A stretch of DNA of 64,000 bases from positions 95,275-159,274 of the forward strand of contig JAKSZP010008050.1 of NCBI GenBank assembly GCA_022478985.1, written 5' to 3'. Below are positions 19,861 to 30,141 of this stretch, in pieces. The notes beneath the pieces were generated by a model. The model was not told the origin of the DNA, made no database searches, and saw nothing but the letters and a program-made list of their open reading frames with translations. Position numbers and translations under genes: made by a program. Position 1 is the first letter of the stretch. Each line of letters opens with the position of its first letter. This DNA is from Massospora cicadina (Eukaryota; Entomophthoromycota; Entomophthoromycetes; Entomophthorales; Entomophthoraceae).

Positions 19861-21040
19861 CACAATGAGCTGCCCCAGGTGATCAAAGTGCTAGATGGGA
19901 TTAGACGGGATACCTTCTTGTGCAATGGGGAATTATATAAGTGTATTAAATAATCAAAGCTGAGCTTTCTGAAACCCTCTGCCAGACCAGCAATTATCTT
20001 GTATGCACATAGGGCGGTAGGCCATGGAGAGTTGTAGAAAACGCTGGAGTCCTTGTGACTCCGTTATTTTTGGGAGAGCGTGCACTATTATGTACTTTAG
20101 ACGATTGCTTGTTGTCACAAGTGTCAAGTGGAGAAACCTTTCCACAAGAAAACTACCTACCAGCTGGTCAAGCCTCACTTCACGTGGCACACTGTTTCCC
20201 TTGATGTGGTGCCCTCTGCCAACGGGTGTGAATCACTCTTAGTATATACTTGTAGCCATTGATAACTTGATCAGGTGGGTGGAAGCAAGAGTGATCAAGG
20301 ACTTAGGAGCTGTAAACATCACTAAGTTCATTATGGAGTGTTTCATACAGCGGCATAGCTGTCTGCAGTTTATTCTCATGGACAACGTAACAAATTTGAT
20401 GTCACATATCCTTCCTGAGTCGAACAAGCTAATAGCCATCTGTGGGGGTTTTGACTACCCCATACCACCCTGAATCCAATGGAATGGCCAAATGGGTCAA
20501 TGACACCTTGGTGAACATACTCCATAAGCTTTTAAATGATTGGCCATCTGACTGATGTATCCTTCTATCCACCACCATCTACATGTAAAATATTAGCTAT
20601 TATTTGTTGATGGTGAAGAGTCCCTTTCAATTACTTTATGAAAGATAACTATCTTTGCCGTCCTTGCTTTATTCCTGTATGGAGGATACCAACAAAGTAG
20701 AGCCTCAGCGCTATTAGACTAACTTAACAGACATGATGATTAAACTAAAAAATGAAGTATATTTCAATAGTTTAGTTAAGAAGATTCAGGATCAGGCAAC
20801 TGACCAATGTAGATGCAGCAGCCTCCCACAGTTTGTGGTAGGGGATCTTGTCCTGTTTATGACTAACATGGGTTCAGAAGAAGGAACAAGCTCACCAGCA
20901 TATGGAATGGACCATTTGAGATTATTGAGAAGACTGGTGTCAATGTCTACACTATTAAGGAACCTGCAGGTGGTCAGATTATTAACTGAGTACATGCGAA
21001 GTTCTTTGGGCATACAAGTAATAGGAGTTTATTGTCCAGT
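19861..21040 (+). pseudogene. A1 integrase
   Basis: The HHCC domain is read near 19985-20130 with AHRAVGHGEL and CHKCQVEKPFHKK. The core follows in pieces: an ILVAIDNLIRWVEA phrase near 20248, FILMDNVTNLMSHILPE near 20370, and NGMAKWVNDTLVN near 20485, where the catalytic glutamate has become lysine. The C-terminal GPF part is frameshifted near 20900. The Pol end overlaps the left arm of the inverted repeat at 21029. Confidence 0.82.
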
Positions 21041-21084
21041 CAAGGGAGGGGTAATGTCAAGATTTTGATATGACTGGACAATAA
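21029..21084 (+). other. A1 polypurine tract enclosed by 14-bp inverted repeat
   Basis: TTATTGTCCAGTCA (21029-21042) and TGACTGGACAATAA (21071-21084) are exact complements. Between them lie the polypurine tract AAGGGAGGGGTAA and the first bases of the 3' LTR (from 21055). Confidence 0.85.
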
Positions 21085-21350
21085 GCATATTTTTGGTATA
21101 TTGTATAATAAATACTGAAGGGGATTCGAAATTGGATAGACAATTTAGCAAATAGAGTGGATTTCACTGGAGCTGCAAAGATGAGACAAAACCCCAAAAA
21201 TTGTAGGTAATAAAGTGTTACTAAGCATATGGGCGGAATTGATTGAAATGAATGCATATATATATTTGAATGAGAGAATGTAGAAGGGGTCTTCTGAAGG
21301 AGTAAGAAGAGCGTAGGAACGAGTTAATTGAAGTGGCCATTAGTTTATAT
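21055..21350 (+). repeat. A1 3' LTR, first piece
   Basis: It starts TGTCAAGATTTTGATATGAC right after the polypurine tract and follows the 5' LTR to TTTATAT at 21350, where repeat E begins. The LTR resumes at about 22077 and, after A2, at 30121. Confidence 0.85.
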
Positions 21351-22076
21351 CTACTTAATAAAACACATTCACTGACTGACTGACATATTAACTGATTGAC
21401 ATCTGAAACCTTAGAGTCTTATAGGTTAATCTAATTTAGAGCGAGTGGGTGAGAATTAGCGAATATAACAAATAATTCACCAAACTCTCACTGAAACTAG
21501 TATTATAGTTATACTAAATTCACTACCATGCTTCTCTACAAGGTCTATAGTTTTCAAATATTCAGTTTTATTAATTTAGATTATAGATATATAGATAAAC
21601 AATAGCCATTTAGTCAAATCTAATTGCCAATTGAATCAACCAAAAAACGCTAACCACTCAGCTAAACCTAACTGAACATATCAAACAACCAATAATAAAT
21701 CACCCTCAAAACTAAACTGTGCCTATCAATTTGACTAAAAGCCATCAACCACTCAGCCAAACAAAATAAACCTATCAAATCAATCAAATAACACCAAACT
21801 GCTACCTAAAACATTTCTATATTTAAAATCATTGTGTATGTATCATATCTTCCAAACTATTAAATCAACTTCTACTTAGCTTGCCAAAAATATTTTATTA
21901 GTTAGGGGAACCAAATTAGGCAGGTTTTTAAAATTATATAAACCTAACATCCAGATACCTGTGCTTCACTAAGGTATTTAAAGTTTATCATATAATAAGC
22001 TCACACTGATATAGCCTGTAGGCTGTGACAACGCTAATCTCAAGACACTCAGACTAAAAGATTCGCTGTTGCCCTC
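21351..22076 (+). mobile_element. Repeat element E, copy 1, inside A1 3' LTR
   Basis: About 725 bp split the LTR. The part 21600-21830 is a degenerate array of units around 47 bp, with words like CAACCACTCAGCCAAAC and TCAAATCAATCAA; 21945-21990 has CTAACATC-AGATACCTGTGCTT. Both blocks recur in reverse orientation at 30142-30910. No coding frame is seen. The target duplication is probably ATAT; boundaries are good to about 15 bp. Confidence 0.6.
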
Positions 22077-22231
22077 ATATTAAATAAAGTGGTTTTGGTG
22101 GGCAATAGCTCATTATTAAATGAATTATTTATTTTATTTATCAAGGGCCAGCTATCCTCATACTGCTCATCCTTTGCTCAGTGGGTTTACCCTGTGCAAC
22201 CAGTTTGATGGAATCAACCAAAACTGCATGT
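22077..22231 (+). repeat. A1 3' LTR, second piece
   Basis: It matches A1 5' LTR from ATTAAATAAAGTGG to GAATCAACCAAAAC, then is interrupted by A2. The last bases of the LTR, CCACCAAAAGTTAACA, are found on the far side of A2 at 30121-30136. Confidence 0.85.
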
Positions 22232-22700
22232 TGTGAAATTGATATGAGTGGACAATAAGCTATATAGTCTGGCGGATTGTAAATTAGAGTCAAGGAGAGC
22301 CTCAAGCTTGAGCAGAAATTATATTGATGTGAAGCAAATCAATTAAAGTATTGATAGTTTAACAAATTAAGGAATTTCGCCAAAACCTTGATATAGACAA
22401 AAACTCCTAAAATGGAATGAATAGGAGATTACTAATCAGAAGGGTGAAATTAACCAAGAATACTGAGATAAAAGTTGAGCAGAAGAATGAGAGAGGGAGG
22501 TTTTTTTAGTAGTCCACAGATATGTTCTGCATTTTTATATTATAGTAAAAGTGTCAATCAGGGTGATTGCTCCATATCTTATATATATTAGTCTTTATTA
22601 AGGGTTGGTGATCTTCATATCATCCATTCCGTTGCTCAGTGGTAAATATCCTGAGCAACCAGCTCAGCGGATTTAACCTGGATTGCCAAAAAAGTTAACA
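22232..22700 (+). repeat. A2 5' LTR
   Basis: It begins TGTGAAATTGATATG and ends AAAAAAGTTAACA, and pairs with 29652-30120. Both contain AGTCTGGCGGATTGTAAATT. Confidence 0.88.
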
Positions 22701-22701
22701 G

Positions 22702-22718
22702 TGGTGCTCACTACAGGG
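22702..22718 (+). promoter_or_regulatory. A2 primer-binding site
   Basis: TGGTGCTCACTACAGGG follows the LTR after one base. Its complement ends GAGCACCA and would pair as the acceptor strand and T-stem of a tRNA whose first bases would be GCTCACT. Confidence 0.8.
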
Positions 22719-22719
22719 G

Positions 22720-25190
22720 GCACTGGTCAACTGTAGCACAAATGGCACTAGGGCATCATGGCAAGCCCTCACTATTTACACCAAAATCTAATCAAATTTC
22801 ACAACTGATATTCCAGAGAAACAATGGAGGCATCCAACAAAGAATTGGCACTATTCACAGTGACAGAACCAAAGTATAAAGATACTAGGATGAAATTGCA
22901 ATTTAGTGTTTGTCCCGCATTGGAGTCAGATCAACGGGTAGGTCCACTAACGTGACCCCTCAGCAACTATAGTTTATTTTTTTTAGTACTAGATGGTCCC
23001 AACCCAAGGGGGATTCATCGATGTGCAACTATAGTTTATTATGGAATAGCTTTTGTGGGGTTACCGCCTCTATGAAGATGATGTGGGGGAACATGCGCTG
23101 AGTTTATTTTGTAACCAATGGGACCAAGAATCTTGTTATGAATTTTACATGTCTTACCTTGACGATACAACCACGAGGCTGTCTATCTGACTTAGCACAC
23201 ATGGAGCTGAGGAATACTTGGTTGCGTACATTCAGCCTTTGATCCATTGACTACTGCATGTGTTGGCTCAACATAACATTAAGATCAGGGATGTCATGCA
23301 ATTTGTTCAAGCGCAACAGAATGACACTAGCCTCTTACTTGACCACCTCAACCACTTTTTCTTAAAGATCCAGGGGGTGCTTGTGCACGTGGACAGTCAT
23401 ATTGTAGACATCTGCCATCGCTTGGATGAACTAGTTCCATTGTTGAAACATGAGTTACCCTGAATAATAGGGGAATCGTTAGACTGGTGCAGCCTCTTGG
23501 TGGAATGCATCAGGATGTCATTATGTTGGGAAGTAACACCAAGCGATCAATGGTGGACCTGGGGGATGGGCCAAAGGGATTGAAGCAGCGGTGGCTCAGA
23601 TTAGGGACCAGGTTACTTTAACAGAGCAATAGATGAAGGATCACGCTGATTCTGTGGCAGTCAAATTTATTCAACTTCATGCTGAGTGGATTAACTAGAA
23701 GACAGCCAACCATGCGACCAGTTCTTTTTTGGCGTCCTCAAAGTTAAAGACATTTGCTGGGTCAGATTAATCAGTTGGAAGTGCCAGTCAGGTGGCTTGG
23801 ATTTGATCAGTTACCTTTCCGTTCATTGAGATGGTGAAGTATGCTGATATGTGAATGCTCTTTGATACCCTTTGACAGGCCAATGAGGAGCTGGTTCAGG
23901 AAGGAGCTCATCGTGTTAATCAAGTAGATGAAGCAAACTGACAAGCGCATGGCACTAGATGGCATAACGTGATAAAGCAGGGCACATTGAAGGATGTCCT
24001 CTTATGGCTTCAGGCAATGGAGCGCAAACTGGGCACAGATTGGGAATTTAATTGTGAATTTCAGAATAGTTTCAAAGCACTTCAACAGGGGTGAGAGATG
24101 GCCAGTGTTGGTGCTATCTGGTCAAAGCTGAGCGGATAACTGATGAACATTTGCTGAACAGACTGGTAAGGGAGGAAAGGGTGCAGTCATCGGCAAGTCT
24201 GGAGAAGAATGCTACAGGTCAGCCAGCGAGTACCGCCCAGGGGTTACGGCCATTCCTCCCTGCAATCCAACCTCTTGCAGTCCACTTCAGCGGATTTGCA
24301 TCCATCCACGTGACCCTATTCTTGCTCACAAGGGGATGTTCCCTTTGGATGTCATGAACCTATTCCATCTGTTTCTAATGCACAAAGCGTGGGCAAGGTG
24401 ATCTGTTTGGATTGAAAAGTTACTGCCTTTCAGGTGTGATGGGAACATGCATGGATATTTTAAATGGTTCAAATTTGCCATGAAAGGAGCAAAGAATTGG
24501 TGAAAAGCAAAGCTGTTGCTCTCCACTCTGGATGTTGAGAGTGCTGACCAGGTCACCTGTTACCTCCAGAGTAGTTCTGTAACATATTAAGAGGTGAAGG
24601 AAATGTGCCCTGCCTGTTTGGGGGCGCGGCAAAGATGATGCAGTGCAAGGTTGAATTCCTGATCATACAGTTTTACAAGAATGAGTCCCTGGTTGAGTTC
24701 ATGGAGCGATTCACAACTGAATCTCATGTGTTAGGGGAGCAAATATCTTAACCAACAAGAATGTAGGCATAGCTATGATGGTGGCAGCCAAACCATATGT
24801 TGAACTGCATAATGCTATGACTCACACACTGAATGAAGATGTGGGGCTTCTTTAAATCATAAACTTTATTCTGTCTCTCTGCCATATTCAGTGCTCCCAA
24901 TGTGGAGCGGAAGGCCCCTGCTAATGCCACCACATTCTCATTGGGAAATGGATCGCAATGACCAGTTATAATCTATTGGGTAATATTCGTCCACCCTTTA
25001 TCTCAACGATCCTTTCCGCCCTCCTTACGCTCAGCAGCTCCGTCCTTGGCTTAATTTCAATGCTTCAATTAACTTTTGACCTAAACCTTCAGGCGCAAAA
25101 GTAGATGTGAGCCATGTATAAATGCTTTTTATCGTGCAGATGAAAAGGCCATTATGTGGCTAAATGCCCAAGCAGGCAACACAATCATGC
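22720..25190 (+). pseudogene. A2 gag
   Basis: The N-terminal region includes an open frame at 23260-23463 with heptad-like leucines (LLLDHLNHFFLKIQGVLVHV). Capsid follows with LLSTLDVESADQVTCYL near 24515-24565. A CCHC-like knuckle with KGHYVAKCPS is at about 25125-25175, with one in-frame TGA and an extra codon in the C-x2-C half. A 46-bp micro-insertion is at 22979. Confidence 0.75.
22979..23024 (-). mobile_element. Micro-insertion with CTAGTACTAA tail, copy 2 (46 bp)
   Basis: The insert ends on the minus strand in ACCATCTAGTACTAAAAAA and is preceded there by CCCCCTTGGGTTGGG. It is flanked by a perfect 16-bp direct repeat GCAACTATAGTTTATT at 22963-22978 and 23025-23040. The longest of the short copies, it extends the shared sequence to about 40 bases. 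Confidence 0.85.
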
Positions 25191-25499
25191 AGTGCCATCT
25201 GTTTTGATTGAGCAAGGAAAATCTTGAGCAGAGTATATGTGGGACGCTCTACCTCCACTAATTCAAATTTATTTTGTCCATGACGATTCCCATGAGTCAC
25301 TTTGCATTAGCCCCCGTACCCAAACCAATGACTTGTTATACCAACAACTTCTGGAAAATACCTCAGCCTCCATTCAAGAGAGCGACTATTACCCTTCAGG
25401 CTATGAGTTCCGCCAAGATGTGCAAAAACCATAAGCTTAGCAAATCCTTGAATGAAATAACATGAGTGATATTGGACCCTCAATAGACATCGCCCCACT

Positions 25500-26040
25500 A
25501 GTGGGGGTTAACGTAGCCATTCCAGTAGAAAAGATCGCCCAGGAGTATCCTCATGTTGAAAATGAGTATAGCCACTTTTCTTGGTAACAAAAATTCCTTG
25601 GACGTTCACATAATAAGCTCCAATGGTTCTTCTTATTTGGAGCGCACCCACTGTGATGATTTTGTTCAGAAAACAAAAATCTGAGCTATTATAGATAATG
25701 GTGCCCATTTAATACAATATCCACCAAGATCATGAATAAGCTTCCGCTGAAGCCTGATGTGGATCATAGAGTAGTGTATGGGACCGCGGGGGCATAGAGC
25801 ACTGTATCCAATGGAGTTTATAGTGTGTTACCTCTGAGATTTGGTTCATCTAGCTCACTATCCAGTGGTGTTTCTGCCAAATAATAACTATGACATGTTG
25901 ATTGGTGCTGCATTCATGTGGCGATTTAGAGCCATGGTCAATATGGCGGAAGAAACCATTAGTATATTGGGACAACAAATTCCCATTTACTTTACCTCCA
26001 GCAAAGTCCAAAGGACCTGACCCACTTCATACAGATCATT
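25500..26040 (+). pseudogene. A2 aspartic protease
   Basis: The active-site stretch near 25688 reads IIDNGA, so the D-T-G triad has become D-N-G. Downstream, near 25920-25990, frames give WRFRAMVNMAEETISILGQQ, close to A1. Several frameshifts are present. Confidence 0.78.
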
Positions 26041-26299
26041 TTGGCATATAGTGACAGGGTGATTCCTGTTAATATCAGCGGATGAAGCGGAGGACCAGAG
26101 CCCTCCTCAACCAATCTATGAGTACAAAGCTATTCAGCTACAAGCTGAGTGCACTGTAAGCATACCCTCCGGGCATCAGGTCATATTAGGGACGGAGCTT
26201 GAGATTGACATCCTAGAAGTTTTATATAGGAGATTATGGGGCCATACCAGCAATCCTGGCTTGAACCTCATGTGGCGCTTGGGGTATTGTTACCAAGGC

Positions 26300-27260
26300 A
26301 GGGGAAGTGAAAGTGCTAATATTAGATCTGCAGAAAGAGGCTATGACGGTCCAAAGGCACCAAGTGGTGGCTTATTTACACTTGGCTCCTATTGATGAGG
26401 TTCACCATATTCATAACTTCAAATCATGGAAGGACCTCGGTCTACCAAAAAATCCCCATTTGGTGTAATGGCAGTGGTTCCGCAGGAAGCTCTAACCAGA
26501 TTTTCAGAGGAAAAGATAGATAGGGCGACGGCCCTATTTTGAAAAATACCAAAATATTTTTGTTTATGATGACCACGATTTAGGTGTGCACAAGGGGTGG
26601 TGCATTATGTAGACATGGGAGATCACCCTCCCATTTGTTCACAGTCTATTTGGTGCTTGTAAGCGGCGAAAGAGGTTGTCTCTGATGAGGTATAAAAATT
26701 TATTAAAAAAGGGATTTTAGAGCCATATAAGAGCCCATGGGCATTGTCAGTTCTTATTGTTAAGAAAGAAGATAACACCAACCAGGTGGTCATTGACTAT
26801 CAAAATCTCAATAGTGTTACAAAGAAAGATATTTACCCCCTTCCAAAGATTGATGATGCGTTAGATCAACTTGGATGAGCTGATTATTTCTCTTCCATGG
26901 ATTTGATATTGGAGTACTGGCAGATTGTCTGCTATTGGTGGAACGCAAAAATGCACTATAATCAACTCAAAGGGGTTACTCCAGCCTACACGTATGCCAC
27001 AGGGTTTGTGAAATGCCCCAGCCACGTTCCAGCGTGATATGGATATGATTTTGGATGATTTGAAGTTTTCCTGCGTTTTAGTTTATCTTAATGATATCAA
27101 CATGTTCTCAAAAACGTTTACAGAGCATTTTGACCACTTGGAACTAGTGTTCCGCTGACTCGCTGACACTAGTATCAAGATCAAGCCTCAGAAGTGTCAT
27201 TTTTCAAAGAACAATTGGAATCATGGATACGTGGTGGACTCAAAAGAGCTTAAACCACAG
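26300..27260 (+). pseudogene. A2 reverse transcriptase
   Basis: Pieces read VVIDYQNLNSVTKKDIYPLP, YFSSMDLILEYWQI, MPQGL, and VLVYLNDINMFSKTF. The catalytic box is YLND (27084-27095), with the first aspartate changed to asparagine (G to A). The frame is broken by stops and shifts. Confidence 0.82.
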
Positions 27261-28186
27261 CTGGCGAATGTGGAAGATATACGTAAGATGACTAGGCCAG
27301 GCAATAAGAGAGATATACTGGTGTTATTGTGGATGGTTGGTTACTACCAGTGGTTCATTCCTAACTTCAATTGTGTTGGGGCACCACTCTTTGAAGTAAT
27401 GTAGATAAATTTCATTTTTGACTGGAAGGAACGTTGCCAAAACGCTTTTGATGTCTTATTAACTGCGTTGGCAAGCATACCTGTTTTGCAATATCTAACT
27501 TTGAAAGACAATTTATAGTGCAATTGGATGAATCACTTTCCGCCATAGGGTCAGTATTATTTCAGAAGATGATGATGGCATAGAGCACCCTGTCACATTT
27601 TGCAGCCAAAGCTTAAACTTTCATGAACGGAATTACACTGTGACTGAGTGGGAGTGCTTAGTGGTGATATATGTATATAATTCTGGGTATACCTCCACGG
27701 GGTAAAATTCCAAGTGGTAATGGATCATGCATCCTTGCGTTGGTTGCAAATCTCTGTGAACCTGAAGAACAGCTCGCGCGATGGGCATTGAAGCTCCAAG
27801 AGTATGATTCAAGATTATACACTGGTAGGGAGTAAAACATCAAAATGCAGATTGTCTTTCACGTCTACCAATGGTCGCCATTATGGCAGATTTAGCAATA
27901 TTATGTATGAGAAGATGGTGGTAGGAAAATACCACAATGAGCTACCTCAAGTGATCAAATTGTTAGATGAGCTTAGACATGATGCCTTTTATGCAAAGAG
28001 GAACTATATAAGAAGAATGGGGAATTAATGTTGAGTTTCCCTAAACCCTCTACTAGGCCAGCGATTATCTTGGATGTACATTGGGTGGTAGGGAATGGTG
28101 GGTTGCGGAAAATATTGGAGTTCTTGCGCCCCCGTTATTACAGGGAGAGCATTCACCATGACGCGCTGGAGATGGGTAGCTGTTGC
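27261..28186 (+). pseudogene. A2 RNase H and integrase zinc domain
   Basis: RNase H pieces include NYTVTEWECLVVIYVYN near 27630. The integrase zinc domain near 28040-28186 gives an AIILDVHWVVGNGGL phrase and a partial SCC before the solo LTR cuts in. Confidence 0.7.
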
Positions 28187-28707
28187 TGTTGGGATAGCGT
28201 AGCTGAGGGTAATAGTTTCTCTGAAGCATACTAAAATTGTATGGGATATAATGTCCCGCAAAGAGTAGACAGTGGGGAGAGCCAGTAATTCTAAACGTAG
28301 GGGCTGGTAGATTGCTATAAGCTTTGGAATAGGTGACGAGGAACCTATTGTACTAAAACTGGTGTTTGTGAAGTTGATGGCTGGAGAGGAGCTTGCTAAA
28401 CAGAGTCTCTAGAAATAAGTAAAATCAAGAAGAACTGGAGGTAAAAACGTAGTCTTATTTAGTGAAAGGAGCGGATATTTATAGGCTGTGTTTTCATCCT
28501 AATTCTTTCAGGGTAACGACGTCCTCCGCCGTCAAGGTCATCAGCACCCTGATGTTGATAATGGGTGAGTTGACGGCAGTCTTTTCTTTGACAATTTGAT
28601 TAGGTGACGGAAAATAATGCTCTGTTGAAGTGAGTGGAAATTTTGGAGAGGCATCAGAGGTAGGGAAATTAGATTGGGGCTGAGTGGAAGCGGGTCATGT
28701 CCCAACA
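28187..28707. repeat. Solo LTR, Copia-like, in A2 integrase
   Basis: A 521-bp block starts TGTTGGGATA and ends TGTCCCAACA; TGTTGGGA and TCCCAACA are perfect inverted termini, as in many Copia LTRs. It splits the integrase C-x2-C segment: GAGATGGGTAGCTGTTGC before it and AGTACCAAGCGGAGAAACC after it line up with A1 and A3. Its sequence is unlike any other LTR here and includes a TTGACGG/CCGTCAA pair. The target duplication is not clear. Confidence 0.7.
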
Positions 28708-29623
28708 AGAGATTAGTACCAAGCGGAGAAACCTTTCCACAAAAAGACCGCATACCAGCTGATTAAGCACCAGTTTGCTTGGCATACCGTTTCTCTTGAT
28801 GTGGTGGGGTCATTGCCAACTGGCGTGAACTGATTGAAGTACATATTTATTGCAATTGAACATTTGATGAGATGGGTTGAAGCCAGTGTGATTAATAATT
28901 TGGGGCAGTCACCACTGCCAAGTTTATTATGGAGTGTTTCATACAGTGACATGGCTGTCTGCAGTTCATTTTAACGGACAACGGAACCAGTTTCACTTTG
29001 CATATCCTGCCCAAGTTGAATGTACTGATGGCAATCCACAGAGTCTTAACTACACCCTACCATCTGGAATCCAATGGAATGATGGAAAGGGTCAATGGAA
29101 CATTAGTAAACGTACTCTGCAAGCTTGTGAAAGATTGACCTTCTAATGGAGTACCCTCCTACCCACAGCTGTCTTTGCATATAATACAAGCTACCAATCA
29201 TCCACCAGCAAGAGTCCTTTCCAACTGCTCTATGGTAGACATCCAGATTTACCTGCCCTGCTTTACTCGTATGTGGAGGACACTGGTGGCGTGGAACTTC
29301 ATCATTATTTGACCAATCTAAAGGAGACACTGATAAATTCTAAACAGAAGCATATTCTACCAGCTTGGGTAAGAAGAATCATGATCAGGCAGATGACCAG
29401 AGTAGATGTACCGGACTTCCTCAGTTTGCTGTAGGTGATTATGTATTGTTCCACAAACAACATATTTTGAATGGAAGAACAAGCTTGATAACATTTGTAC
29501 TGGGCCATTTGAAATATTTGAGAAGACTGGTATCAATGCCTACACCATTAAGGAACCTGTGGGTGGTCAGATTATTAACTGAGTTCCTGCGGAGTTCCTC
29601 TGAGCATACAAGTAATAGGGAGA
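28708..29623 (+). pseudogene. A2 integrase core and C-terminus
   Basis: Frames give a FIAIEHLMRWVEA phrase near 28848, LTDNGTSFTLHILPK near 28970, and NGMMERVNGTLVN near 29078, where the catalytic glutamate (lost in A1 and A3) is kept. A GPFEIFEKTGINAYTIK phrase follows near 29503. Register changes several times. Confidence 0.8.
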
Positions 29624-29678
29624 TTATCATCCAGTCAAAGGGTGGTAATGGTGAGAAATTTATATGACTGGATGATAA
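29624..29678 (+). other. A2 polypurine tract enclosed by 14-bp inverted repeat
   Basis: TTATCATCCAGTCA (29624-29637) pairs perfectly with TGACTGGATGATAA (29665-29678) around the purine-rich AAAGGGTGGTAATGG and the LTR start at 29652. Two base pairs differ from A1, in both arms at once. Confidence 0.85.
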
Positions 29679-30120
29679 GCTATTTAGTCTGGCGGATTGT
29701 AAATTAGAGTCAAGGTAAGCCTCAAGATTGAGCAAAAATTACATTGATGTGAGGTGAATCGATTCTAGTATTAATAGTTTGGCAAATTGATGGAATTCTG
29801 CTGAAACCTCAAGATAGACAAAATCTTTAAATGGAATGAAAAAGAGAGTACTAAGCAGAAGGGTGGAATCGACCAAGAGTACTGATATAAGTGTTGATCA
29901 GAAGAATGAGAGAGGGAGGTTTTTTTAGCAGTCCACAGATATGTTCTGCATTTTTATATTATAATAAAAGTGTCAATTGGGGTGATTGCTCCATAACATA
30001 TGTATATATATTAGTTTTTATTAAGGATTGGCGATCTGCATATCATCCATTACGTTGCTCAGTGGTAAATATCATGTGCAACCAGCTTGGCAGATTTAAC
30101 CCATATTGAAAAAGTTAACA
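29652..30120 (+). repeat. A2 3' LTR
   Basis: It is 469 bp, the same length as the 5' copy. It starts TGAGAAATTTATATG and ends AAAAAGTTAACA. Confidence 0.88.
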
Positions 30121-30136
30121 CCACCAAAAGTTAACA
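30121..30136 (+). repeat. A1 3' LTR, last piece
   Basis: CCACCAAAAGTTAACA matches the final bases of the A1 5' LTR and is followed by AATGG, the target duplication also present at 9585-9589. Confidence 0.85.
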
Positions 30137-30141
30137 AATGG

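Larger units (their letters stand above)
22232..30120 (+). mobile_element. LTR retrotransposon A2 (Ty3/gypsy), nested in A1 3' LTR
   Basis: LTRs of 469 bp each (22232-22700 and 29652-30120) bound an internal region with gag, protease, RT, RNase H and integrase in family A order. Pol is full of frameshifts. A Copia-like solo LTR sits in the integrase and a micro-insertion in gag. The flanking bases CATGT and CCACC do not form a clean duplication. Confidence 0.88.
9590..30136 (+). mobile_element. LTR retrotransposon A1 (Ty3/gypsy), with nested insertions
   Basis: The element starts at CGTCAAG (9590; TG to CG) and ends at GTTAACA (30136). It is flanked by a perfect 5-bp duplication AATGG at 9585-9589 and 30137-30141, which fixes both ends although they are 20.5 kb apart. 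Removing element C, repeat E and element A2 leaves about 6 kb, the normal size. Order on the plus strand is LTR, PBS, gag, protease, reverse transcriptase, RNase H, integrase, polypurine tract, LTR. No chromodomain is present. Confidence 0.9.

Noticed and set aside
21368..21400. CTGACTGACTGAC tetranucleotide run
   Set aside because: Only three units; too short to call a microsatellite. Noted as part of repeat E.
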